Shown piece after piece: positions 19,963 through 31,641 of a DNA stretch of 64,000 bases. The notes below the pieces were generated by a model. The model worked only from the letters and a program-made list of their open reading frames with translations. It searched no databases and was not told the DNA's origin. A program made the translations under genes and the position numbers. Location: NCBI GenBank assembly GCA_024336345.1, contig JANFOG010000015.1:62001-126000 (forward strand), written 5' to 3'. The DNA is from Mariannaea sp. PMI_226. Its lineage: Eukaryota; Ascomycota; Sordariomycetes; Hypocreales; Nectriaceae. Position 1 is the first letter of the stretch. Each line of letters starts with the position of its first letter.

Positions 19963-22864
19963 TCACAGGCTTATCATGCCCTCATCTTCATCAATTTCCT
20001 CATGATAGTCTGCGGCGGATCGTCGTCCGCGAGGATCGAGTCCCAGCTCTTCCCTCACATCTCGCTGAATTTGGAGAAAATATCGTCGTAAGCTGCGCAG
20101 TCCCTTGAGAAATCCGCCGTCCGGTTGATCGGGATGGCGTGGCGGGCATGGCTTGTCGTCAATCTTGTCCAAAGGCGTCAAGCTGTTGGCAAAATCGGCA
20201 ATCTTGAAGTCAATTTCACGCTTGTTCTTCTTTCGTCTTCGTGTCATCTCTTCCGTGTCCGTGGCAACATCTGTTGCCGATTCGTACACGGTCTCATAGT
20301 CGGCTGCATCCTCTGATGTGTCGCCATCATAGAACATGAGCAAACTCGCGGCATAGAAGCGATAGCCACGAAGCCCACGTACAATCTGCTCCAGTCGGTC
20401 CAGCTTCTTTAGCACTACAGGAATATGTCGAAGAATGCTATACAGGTCCTCGCCATTGTAGAGGAACTTTTGAAGTGCTCCCTGAAACTCCCTGCCAGCC
20501 TGGAGTTTTCTACCGTAGTACTTGTCCTGAAACTCGTACTTTTCTGCCTTTGCATTCCACACCTGAAGGCCGCAAATCCGTACTCCGAGCTCAGCTGAAG
20601 TCGTGTTTCTGCATTTTTCCCGCTGCGATCTCTTCTTCTTGGGTGCCGCATCCACACCATATTGCCGAGTGCCCATCTTCAAGTCCATCATGCACGGCCG
20701 TTTCATACCTGCTGTTAAATCCTCCAGAAGCAAAAAGTATTCCACACGGTGTCGCTGTGTCTTTGCCTCCTTGGGGTTTAGCGGTCGGGGAATCTTCTTG
20801 AATTCGGTGGGGGCGGGGGTGGTGCTAGATGGGCTGGGTAACGCAGATGGAACTGCAGAGCTGTATGCAGAGTCGGCAGGCTCTTCGAAATGGGGGAGGT
20901 CATCGTTGTTAGCTCGAAATTCTTGGGCTGTTATTGTTGATGATGACGATGATGGCAGCTTTGTGACCTCGTCGGTATGCTTGTAGCCTGCATCATCCGC
21001 CTCTTCGAAATACTTGAGGTCGCCCCTAGACTCTCTGACATCCTGAGGTTTCCGTCGAAGCCCACCAGCCGAATACCTGCGCTTCTTCTTGCTGCCTCCG
21101 TGGTGATGGGTCATCATAAGAGTCTCTGGTTCAGGCGCGCTGGTGCCCGTTACGTCCTTGACATCCTCTGATCCATTCCTCTCGGGATCCGACTGCACAC
21201 TCTCCGCATCGGGTTCAGGATTGCTCTGTGAGTAGTTGGGAGGAGCCCCAGGTTTTCCCTCAAGATCATCGGTCTCGTCACCAAGTGTCGAGTCGCGACT
21301 GGCAATCAAGGAAGGGTCAGAGTTGGATGATCTCAAGAGACGCTGTAAAGTCGGCCGGGGAATGGCACGCTGGTGAGGTCTACGATGTCGCTGAATCTCG
21401 ACAGGTTCCTTCAGGAAAGCATCATTGAACACTTCATTTCGTAATCGCTTGTTCACTGTAGTAGCACCCCAGCTGTTTGGCCTCTCCTCCATTGGTGGGC
21501 GGACTGGTATGGCCGATCCTGGACGGTAATTGATTTTGGAGGTTGAGATGGTTCGACGCCTAGCCGATTCCAGCACCGGGGTAGGCTGAAGCAGATTGCG
21601 GGGAAGAATATGCTTGTTGTCGTCGAAGGTGACTGTTGGGATTGGAATGTTGCTGTTGGCAAGGGATTGGCTTACCACTCTCCCATGAGTGATAGCCTTT
21701 TGCTCGCCTTTTTCCGCCTCCAGGCGGTTAGCTTGTTCTTGGATTTTCTTGCGCTCACCCGCTGCAACGTCGTCCTTTTTTGATACGCTCTTCCGACGAC
21801 TCTGCTTATGAAATGTTACATTCAAGACGCCGATATATCTAAAAATAAATAAGTAAAAAAACACCTGTTAGTTGAGATAGTTTACCGGTAGGCAGACAAA
21901 TGAATGAATGGCTAAGGCAGAGAGGAAGGGAAGGGATTGATTCTTACCTGGGCAGAAAAGGTAAAAGATCACGATGATAGCTCTCAATTGTCTCATAAAA
22001 CTCATTTTCCCTATTGTTGAGCTGCTTACAGACAGCCCTACGAGAAAAACGCCACAAGGTGGTGTGCCCGCCCACCTGATGCTTGTATGGGATCAGCTCA
22101 ATAGCCTCGAGCGGCTCCCGGTTATGATGCTGATGCTCATGCACATGATCTTCGTACTGATCTAAAACCGGGGTCTGAGGAACCGCAGCTTGGTTCATTT
22201 CGAAATCGTCCTCGACAGGAGCATATTGATCAAGTTTCTCTGTAACAAGGTCCCCTCGTCGCGAGGCGAGGCTCTCACGGGAGGGGAAGCGAGAGAGTCC
22301 ATACGGGGGAGCATCCTTTTCTTGAATCTCAACCTCTGGCTCTGGCTCGTCAGCCTTGACAAGCCATGGACGCTTAGTTTGAGAGACAGACGGTGCCCGG
22401 GTTGAGCGCCCGGTGGACCGATCGGGAAGGATCTCACCAACGCAAGATTCTGGCAGTTCCTGGTGGGGCAAGAAAACGGCCGAAGAGATCTTCTCCTCGC
22501 CTGATTCGTCTGCGTCTCCATCTCCGTCTCCGTTTCCTTCGTGAGATGTTGAGCTGTCATCTGATTTTCTTCGAACTTCTGCGCTCTCATGTTGGCCGTC
22601 GGCATCGTCATGGAGTGCTGCTGTTGGTTCCACCACCTGCCCTGAGATCCCTATGGTTGTTCCTTTGGCCACCACCTGGCCCTCATTGGGCATGGATTTG
22701 GGTATTTGCGCCCAAGATGGTGGCGTATGCTTTTCAATAGTGGAAGAAGAAATTTCGGGTTCAACGGTGAAGTAATCCTCATCAGGGGACGAACTGAGAA
22801 TAGGTTGCTCGTCGACAGGCATCAATTTGTCCCAATTCTCGTGTCGCAGTCGAATCGCCACAGG

Positions 22865-22902
<38 letters not shown>

Positions 22903-24781
22903 GCTGCTGCTGCTGCGGCTGCTGCTGGCTTGCTGGCGCAACATTGGACTCATCAGTTTCTTCTGCAGTGGGCAAGAGCTTATCTTTTGCATGCCTTGAA
23001 TCCCTCCGACGAACCTTGTCCTCAGCAGGTAGACCTTCTTTGAAGAAACGCAAACTGTAGCTAGACTTTCGACTTCTCGCGCTGGGTTCAACGCCAGCCA
23101 TCGTTTCGGCCACGGATTGCTCAACCAAGCCATCTTCCTCTTCGCCTTCGCCGGTGCCAAAGGACCAAACCTTTTCCTTCTTTTCGGGTGCATTGCTCCA
23201 ATGATGTGAGGGAAGTGTCTTTGACCAATGAGACTGGCGATCTCTGGTCCCATCATCCTGCCTGGCTGATTGCCTTGTGTAATCAGCTGCCTTTGGGGTA
23301 GACTCGTCGGGATGAATCGTGGCAAGTCTACCATCATAGTCAACAGCACCAGCACGGTCAATGTCCAGGGAGGCAGATGTTCGTCCGCGATAGTTGTCCA
23401 CACTGCGACGTGGATCAAAGAATGAGTCCCGAATGTTGTCAAGCGTCGAATGAGTAAAGGAAGAGGGTACACTAGCCGCCTCGCGCGAGGCAAGCGAAGC
23501 CATGGTAGGGATAGTGGTAGAATGTGAAGAAGGTGAAGTAGGAGCGGTAGTGGTGGTGGCAGTAGTGCCAGTAAAAGTAGTAGTAGGGGTAGCAGCAGCA
23601 GCAGTGTTGGTGGTGGTGGTAGCAGTAGTTGTAGTAGTCAAGGTGGCCGTGTCAATCAATTGGGAAGTGACTCCTGTCAGCGGCCTCGGGTCGCTGCATT
23701 GGGCTGGCACATCTTGAATAAGTTCCAATAGAGAGCTGGAGGTGTCACGACCAGTAGGGGAAGGAAGTGTGACAGAGGCCGCAGTCGTTGGAATGGATGT
23801 GGGAGATATCGGCGTGGTTGGAGATATCGGAATTGGAGGCTTCTGTCTGGGCTGTCGGCCACCGCCGTTCAAGTGAGTAGTGGTAGTTGTTGTAACTGAT
23901 GAGAGGGGGGAGGACGACGAGGAGGTGGAGTGAGTGTTTACAGTAGAAGGAATGCCGCGAGCTGAAGCCAAGGCTTGGGAGAGAAGGGAAGGGCCAGACT
24001 GTCGCGGGATCGGACCGGGGCCTCGGGGCTTTTTATTACCGGAGCTGGAGGTCAGATCGCTGGGATTACCATCACCACGGGAAGCTTGCGAGGGTGATGG
24101 TGCCGGCGTGGAGACCGGCATGGATATAGGCACGTTGCTTGTGGAAGATGAGGAGAGGGGTGACAACGAGGACGACGACAACGACGACGGCGAGGATGAA
24201 GGGGGGAAAGCGGGAGCATTGACGTCGAAAGGTTGGTCTGGCACGTTGGTAGGAGGATTGGCTGAAGAGGTGGTGAGGGAAGTGGAAGTACATGTGTAGT
24301 CAACGTCAGTGGTGGTGGTGACGAGGGAGGGAGTGTGAACAGAGGGGTCCAGTGCCGGGGTGTCTGCGCCGCGGCCTGGGGGTGTTGACAACAGGTGTTG
24401 CGGTGAGTGCTGGGGCGGGTGCTTCAGTGGGTATTCCAGCGGACGCTCCGGTGGGTTATCCAGCAGGGAACAATTATCCAGTGCATTCTCCAGCATGGGC
24501 TCTGCGGCGGGTGGTGGTGGTGGTAGTGGTGATTGTGGTAGTGGTGCCTCCTCCACCACTGTGCTTGGTTCCTCGTACCCGAGTGGCGGCACTTCAACTT
24601 CATCTCCCACGCCCGCCGCGGGGGTCTCATCATGATCTCTGAGATTTGCGGCATTCACGGGCAGATCGCTGCTCTTGCTAGATGACAGGCCCATGTTGAC
24701 AGTGACAACCGCCGAGGCATTTCCCGACTCAAAAGACAAAGTGGACATGCGGTAATCATTGGACAAGACGTCAGAAAACAA
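19963..24781 (-). CDS. KCS1: Inositol hexakisphosphate kinase, Kcs1 type
   Basis: Two exons, 21948-24781 and 19963-21838, 1569 aa; the junction codon AG|A restores Arg in [17 protein letters not shown]. The first 850 residues are disordered, Ser/Thr/Pro-rich, with a Gln run at about 619-640. The conserved N-lobe is [19 protein letters not shown] and [14 protein letters not shown]. The catalytic part has [20 protein letters not shown] and the PxxxDxKxG inositol-phosphate-binding motif with Asp about 1330, then [30 protein letters not shown] and a metal-binding DFKIADFAN. Kcs1 enzymes pyrophosphorylate InsP6 to 5-InsP7, a signal for phosphate homeostasis, vacuole and stress responses. The start is the first ATG after an upstream stop; a second ATG 11 codons in (MSTLSF) is also possible. 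Confidence 0.95.
22864..22926. repeat. CAA/CAG repeat coding a Gln tract in Kcs1
   Basis: Uninterrupted trinucleotide run (TTG then TGC on the plus strand), with one Pro codon, encoding about 20 Gln in the disordered part of the Kcs1-like protein. It is a likely length-variable site. Confidence 0.9.
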
Positions 24782-26404
24782 AAGGGGAAGGAAGAAGGGA
24801 AGAAAGAGAAGGAGGGAAAGGGAAAGAGGAGAAAGGAAGAGAAGGAAAGAAAGAAAGGGAAGAGAAAAATGCTAAGGGTGAGAGAGAGAATGTGAGAAGA
24901 GTAAGAAGAATGATTCGTCCGTTGGACCTAGTGGGAGGAGTGAGTGGGAAAGTAAGGTAAGGTACCTAACCTACCTTTCTTACATTTGGTTGTTTCCTTT
25001 CCTCCAACCAAAGTCCGCTGGTACCTAACTTGCCTTGGCTGTACCTACAGTAAAATAGGTACCTAGGCTACTTACTTGACCTCCACAGAATGGCAAATTG
25101 TCCATTCTGTGCCTTGAACGTAAAACGCTAACTGGGCCCCCTGGTTTTCCCCATAGCTTCGACCCAAACCCAAGGAAGGCGCGAAAAAATGGCCCGGGCG
25201 GCGACTTTGGGGTCCTCTTACCGTATTTTTGCCTCTGTCCCACTTTTCTTTTGGATTTTCGTGTACAGCCACTGGCCAGACAAAGATCTTGTCTGAGGCT
25301 GACTGGTGATGTGGGAAAGAAAAAAAAATTCAGTAGAGGAGCATAGATGAAAGGGATACAGCTAATCAAATGCAATCATCTGTGGATTACCGTGACTAAG
25401 AAAAATAAGAAGAAGAAGAAGAAGAATATATACCGTGACACTTTTACTGGACAAGACCATACAGCTGACTAGTTATTGTCAGAGAACTGAGAGAAAGCCA
25501 GAAAGAGGGAGCCCAGGGGTGGGTGGTGTGCGTATCTCAATACAATACAAAACCCGAGAAAGGGGTGTTTCTAACAAGTGTCTCCAACAAGCAACAAGTG
25601 AGAAAGATGAAAAGAAAACTTCCATGGGACCAAATCCATTACAACAGCAAGGAGGTCTAAAACAAACAGAAGAAAAATTAATTAATTAGCCATTGAATTA
25701 ATTCTCGTGTCCAATGTAGGCGGACAAAGTTGGCACTACCTTATACTGCAATGCTATTGCTTGTGTGAATCGATTTTTCGCCCAGATGATATCACGGAAT
25801 GTGGGTTTGACCCTTGTCCATCTCGACACATGGATGGATAGATACAGTAGCAGTTGGCTGGTGGGTTCGATTGTCATCCCCATCAACTTTGTAGGTTATG
25901 GTATTGTGTTTATTTCCATCGTCCAGATTAGATGGCTCTTAAACGGCCAGGCCAATATGTTTTATTAGCGATGCCCGTCATTCATTTTCCTGATTGGTAT
26001 AATTATTTATTTATTCATTTCTTTTTCTTTATTTTCTGGGTTCACAATTTGACTGCCCAAGTCTGTTGGGCTCAAGCCAGTAGGTCAGAATCCTGGATGA
26101 GGCCCATCAACGAGAGCGGAGCAACTAGCCCACAAGGGCCATTCGCGGGGTTCTAGTGGCTCCTCGTCCAGCCTTCTGAGGGTGAACGCACTGACAGGGG
26201 GATCGCCCAAGGGAGGCGCAGCTAAAGGCAAGCCAGAAGAGGGATTCCCAGGTGTCTGGTCTGATCTGGCTTGGGATAGACGGATGGTGGCGGCGGCTCC
26301 TGTCCGTCAATCCAAAACCAAAGGGAGAAAGAGATGGAAAAGAAGTAAATAAATAAATACAAAGGAATCAATCTGACTCAATAACCAAGTACAGAGTACA
26401 GGTC

Positions 26405-26422
26405 CCCCCGGCACTACGGGGG
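26405..26422. repeat. Perfect 6-bp GC hairpin, 6-base loop
   Basis: CCCCCG, loop GCACTA, CGGGGG. No following T-run on either strand, so it is not a simple terminator. Confidence 0.6.
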
Positions 26423-28070
26423 CTCAGCCAAGAGGCCTATTTTTCTTCATCATTGTTCGTTCATTGCTTCGTACTGCTCAAAAACATGTCCATCAGCCAG
26501 TTCACCGGGACCCCCCATCCCACTAATATCCTCTTGCCTCCACAGTCTACTGCACCTGACAATCGCAGAGAGCCTGGCTCTCCACCACGTGTAGCCGCTG
26601 TGCGTCGTTGTCTCGTAATCTCGGTCGGCATTTAACTTTGAGTCAACAAACGGTCGCCGGTGTAGAAAGCGGTAATAATATAATGAGTTGCTCAGCAAAA
26701 GATGACAATATCCTATTCATTGCACCACGTTTCAAATTTTTGGTTTTTGTTTTGTTTTTTTGTGTATGTGTATGAGTCGCGCAAGGTGTCCAATTGTCAA
26801 CCTCATCCAATACATGATATACTTGCTACCAATTCCCCTCCAGGTTGAATAGCCACAACGTCTCATCAAGGTACCTTGGTAGGTAATACAAAAAAAGACC
26901 CTCTTTCATGGTACGTACGGTATCTAGCGAAGGGGGGAGTTTGGCCATCTCGACTCTCTTTTCTCAATGAGCACTCTGTTCATTCTCATTAGTCATTGTG
27001 AATAGCGTCACATTCACTCCGTACTTCGGGCACCGCATTTTTTGGGCGTATGTATCTCGTCACGCACACTTGATAGCAAAATGACAACACACCCCGCATC
27101 ATACCATTCAGTCATGGCATGCTAGATTTATTTCTGCTGCCTCTGTGTTTAGGTAGCGCGGTAATTTATAAATCCCTACGTGCTCATGCTGAATGTTTGT
27201 GTATGCGTGTCTCTGTTCTTGAGTTGTATTTGCTCAAGGCGCACCCAACTCCCAGTCCCCAAACCTTTCTAGTCGTGTTCTCGGGCACTCCGCACTTCAC
27301 TTGCGCCCACATCGGCAACCAAGAGTGAGACCCTCTATGCATGACCTTATCATGAACATTGTGTCGAATGGCGGGCGCTTTTCTTCACGGTCTCCGCTTT
27401 CCCTCATCAACCAGCCCCCGCCCCCCCCCCCCCCTTCTCTCCTTTCTGGTGGTGAGCTTTATCAAGGCCTAAAAGCCCTCCTGCGTATATGCGTTGCCCA
27501 AATCACCACCCAGTAATCTGAATGTACAACAAACGCTTGGGCGTCCCGCAGTTCCCTCGAACCATGTATCGTCATTCGTGACCACATTTCTTGTCATGAG
27601 GTCTCCAAGGGTTAAAAAAACAAAATAAAATAAAAGTGAAAATCCCCCGACTGATCGGTGGCAAAGACATGGTTAAAGCAATCGGCTTCGGCTCCGTCCA
27701 ATTGACCATCGTGATTGGTTGGCCGGGCTGAATGACTGGTCACGCTCTCCTCAAGTTACAGTACAAGCGCGCAATCTGTTTACTGGTATTCCCAGGCACA
27801 TGACAGTTGGCAAGCGGCTCATGCTCTACAGACACTGATTCTAGTCTAGATTAGGCTGCTCCGTTTGCGCCACCTCGCAAGCTGCCTGCAGTTGACGGCC
27901 CACTTGTCGACTCATATCGTTCCTCTAATGCCTGTCCGTTTTTATCCTTGCCTCTCTCTCTCCCCTTTCCCTTTCTCTTCCCCCCACCTCTCCCAAGTGT
28001 TCATCTACATCTGCATCTCCCAACCGTTGGACAACGCGGCTATTCAAAACGGTACATATTTTGGGACTAG

Positions 28071-28122
28071 TGCGGGGTCATTGTAAATTGCGGGGTCATG
28101 TGACGGTACCGATGCGGTCATC
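28071..28122. promoter_or_regulatory. Repeated TGCGGGGTCAT boxes
   Basis: TGCGGGGTCAT occurs at 28071-28081 and 28089-28099, and a shortened TGCGGTCAT at about 28114-28122, with GGTACC between the second and third. GCGGGG fits the CreA carbon-repressor consensus SYGGRG; direct evidence of binding is lacking. Confidence 0.4.
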
Positions 28123-28385
28123 GAAAATTCAATTTTTTTTTACTCCAATTCCCTTCTTTCTCACTTTATTCCGTGCCGCCAACACTAATAACAAACCTTG
28201 CCCAAGCTCAATAGTGACGTCTCAAACAGTGTTCAGGGATCAGATCAGTATTCTACCTCGGAGTTTATTATCGACGCTCCCGGATTATGACCCTCCAGCT
28301 TCCAAGGCTATGTTGATCTGACACGCTCCAATGGTCTGTTGGTAGGTTTCTAGATATACCAAATCGCACGAGTTTATACAACACA

Positions 28386-28409
28386 ACAAGAGGACAAGAG
28401 GACAAGAGG
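28386..28409. repeat. ACAAGAGG tandem repeat, three copies
   Basis: Three perfect head-to-tail copies of an 8-bp unit in the KCS1 upstream region. Confidence 0.85.
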
Positions 28410-30303
28410 TCAAGCCATTGGAAATATTGGAGAAGGGGAGGCACATTGGCGACAGTCCATCATCATCACTAATCCTGGTTTCGAGCTGTGTTTTTTTTTT
28501 TTTCTTTTTTTTTCTCTCTTCTCTCTCTGGGAACTAGGCCCATGCAAGTCATGGTTGCCACCGCATCATCTCATCATAACACAAGTGGTCGACAGACCCC
28601 TTGACAAAAGTCACGTTGACTGGACGGGACCTGACGACACCCTCTTCGAGCTGCCTGATAGGAGAAGCGAATCATTATTCATGATATCGAATTGAATCGA
28701 ACAGCAATAGCATTACCCATTACCATGTCGCCACGGTACTCTCCGTTGGAACAATGAGGCCCCTACCTAACCTTGATAGTGACATGAATAGTTCCTATGG
28801 CTTACCTTCTTTTTTTCTTTTCCCTTTCCTTTTTTCTTTTTGTTGCTCTCTTTTGTTGTTGTTCTTGTTCCTCATACCCACTCTTACCCATTTCCCTGGC
28901 ATCCAAGCCCACGGCATGAGGTTCCGGGGGTGTGTGCTTAATCAGATTTCATCAAGAAACACCGTCGATAACTCCATGCGAAGCCATCAATGCCATGCAT
29001 GGACCAGGCCATTCTACACAGTAGCATGCGCAAGTGCAGTTCCGTTGACTGGCTGGCTCTCACGCCAAGTTCACGCCGGACGCAAGCCTGCGCCGACTGC
29101 GACGGTTTCCTTTTGGTTTCTAGTGTTGCAATGATGTCGCCATTACTACTGCGGCACAGCCCAGCAAAATATATCCGCGCAATTCTTTTTCTTCTCATTT
29201 TTGCCGATCCAACAACTCAGCAACCTTGTCCTGTGTTCTAAACATTTCCAGCCAAAAAGATGGCTAATTCGCTGCTACCCTACAACCACCCTCCCCATCC
29301 CCCCCTTCTCTTTCCTTTTTTCCTTGAATGCCTTCATCTAGCTCAGCGTTCCTGCGGCCCAGTTGCGGCGAGAAGTAGCTCATGCTAGTTTATTTCTCAA
29401 GGCCATGGATTTATTATGCGGTCTTCCCGATGATGAGAAAACAGATGCCTTATTCATCCCCCCCCCCCTCCTCTCTCATAAAAAAAATAGTACAAAACAA
29501 GGGCGACAAGGACAAGCGGCACGTCCCATCCCGCAACTGATTCCAAGCTAAAACAAACCCACCATCCCATCTCTCTCAGACTTTTGATCTCCCTGTCCCA
29601 ACCAAAAGCCGGTTCTGCGCCCTGAACTGAGCCGCCCCCTTGACCATTCTCTCATCCAATTGACTTTATCTGTTACTTACCCCGACTTTTCAGAATGGGT
29701 TTCCCGCTCTGAGGTATGCATCCTTCTGGCAGCCCCGGTTCAACAATGGGCACCGCTTCTCTGGTCCGTACGGCCAATGGCGATCGGCCTCGCAACAACG
29801 TGCCTTGATGCCATGCTCTCCAAGCCCTCACGGCCAACTCAACTAAACCCCCTGGCAACAAATCTAATGCCGCCTCGAGACGTATTATGAAAGTTCCCTG
29901 CCCTGCCTTGTCTGGGCCACACACTCTCAATTAGTTTATCTCAAGCGAGATACTGAGATTGGTTTGCTACACAAGGGCAATTCCGACCACATTTCTCTAG
30001 ACCACCCCCTCTTGGATAAAAGGATGTGTCCCCCCTCCCCCCCCCCCCCCCCTCCTCTTTTAACAGCAGGAAGGCAGGAAAGAAAGGATAGCAGTCGCTT
30101 GTCTAATGAGGCCCCCATGAAACTTGGAAGAGCTGGAAAGGCCCCCCGGTCCCACCAAAATAGGCAACACATAGGTAACTAGTTATTTTCGAACCCGGCG
30201 CGAAACAAAATGGAGCCCAAAGATCTATCTTGTCATGATGGCTTAGATCTCTCTTCTCTCACCAACAGAGGTGCCCTGGCCTGACTTCTCAAGGTATCCT
30301 TGT

Positions 30304-30350
30304 ATCCATGTGGCGGATCCATGTGGCGGTTGACTGCTCTCCGGTTGACT
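30304..30350. repeat. Nested direct repeats ATCCATGTGGCGG x2 and CGGTTGACT x2
   Basis: The 13-bp unit is repeated head-to-tail at 30304-30316 and 30317-30329. The end of the second copy starts a 9-bp unit found at 30327-30335 and again at 30342-30350. Confidence 0.8.
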
Positions 30351-31641
30351 CGGAAAGGGGGAAAGACAAAGACAGCTACAATATTGGCAATGGAACGGGT
30401 GCTTCTCTTCACTTCTTCCTGTATAATTATGATCGAGGCAAGGCCTTGAGGCAACATGACGGCATCTACTAGATACTACGTGGACTTGCGTGAATGCAAC
30501 TGACTAATAGGATGGCTGTTCCGGCCCAGGCTCTTTCGTCCTGAACTCAGACTGGACGGCGGCCATGGTCCCGCTCCTCCTCGCGCTGACCCCCCTGAGA
30601 TACTCAGTTTTTATGCACCACCAAGCTCTCCTATACGGTATTGAGTTTGATACAACCGGTGTATAATTAAATTTTTTTTTCTCTTTCAAAGCACGGAAGT
30701 ACGTCCTCATGAAAGCATTGACTGGATATTTTGACTTTCCAGTCTAAACAGTCTTACGGGGACACGTCGTCGCGCCATCATACTCACCGAACCTTGCATA
30801 CCCGCCCACCGAAAGTTGCCGAGTTGGGAACGAACCGACAAGTGTCCGTCCTTGAGGCCATCATGTGCCCTAATGATCCGACATCAGGGACTCCAAAGTG
30901 CCTACGCCGCCAGGGCGAATTGGACGTGCACTTATCTATTTTTCCTTGCATACGAAGAGCTACCATAGACCAGACCGAAGAGCAAGGGATACGCAGAACA
31001 GGCAACGGGGGAAGGGGGGGCGCGGATTTCTGGCTTCGTTGTTCCGCTAGCTTGAGTCGACGAATCAACTTCTTTATTCTAGACGCATGGTGTTGAGGCA
31101 CATGAAGGGGTGACCGACGTAGATTGACGGCGTCAGGGACGTTGGCACCCCCCCCTCCTTTCTTCTCCCCTCCCCTTTCCCTTGGATATCCGGTGAAAGT
31201 ATCGGATGTGACAAGCGATGCTTCCGGATTGTCCTATATGTCTCAAAAAAGGTTCAAGTGTTGTCTTCTAATCTCAAATTGGGTCGATTGGGGACGGGGA
31301 CATGGAATAGGGCGTAGGGCAAAAAAAGTAGAAAAAAATAGAAAAAAAAAGGTATCTTTATTTGACAAAAAGTCGAAACGCCTAGTCGTTATGCTGTTCC
31401 ATACGTACTTGTGACCTATTTATACACACCCCTGAAACTCCATTGCTTTTGGAACACATATCATGAAAGTACGTCCATCTCCACGGCCGTAAATTACCTC
31501 GGACCCTACTTTGTACCTGTAGAGACAAACAACATAAGGAAAAGGGAGCAGAATAAGAATGAAAATAGAGAAACCCCCCTTAGGGAAAAAAAGGGAAAAA
31601 AAAAAAAAAAAGACCTAGGGTAATCTTTGTGTGCGACTACC

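Larger units (their letters stand above)
24782..31641. other. 6.9-kb stretch without a supportable gene, upstream of KCS1
   Basis: Lies between the KCS1 start and the 3' end of the next gene, both on the minus strand. No frame shows codon-like composition or a known domain, and no tRNA or 5S rRNA pattern was found. The first 300 bp is a purine-rich (plus strand) KCS1 leader. Beyond it are many pyrimidine tracts on the plus strand, C-runs (27415-27434, 29460, 30030-30052), and several short repeated words listed separately. It may hold a long KCS1 promoter and leader, or an unrecognised noncoding transcript. Confidence 0.5.

Noticed and set aside
28754..29134. 126-codon frame with a long hydrophobic stretch, reminiscent of a membrane peptide.
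   Set aside because: The hydrophobic run comes from CTTTT/TTG-rich low-complexity DNA; nothing else supports coding.
30800..30850. Minus-strand GGTTCGTTCCC, resembling a tRNA B box.
   Set aside because: The T arm has a mismatch and no complementary acceptor or D arm lies at the right distance.
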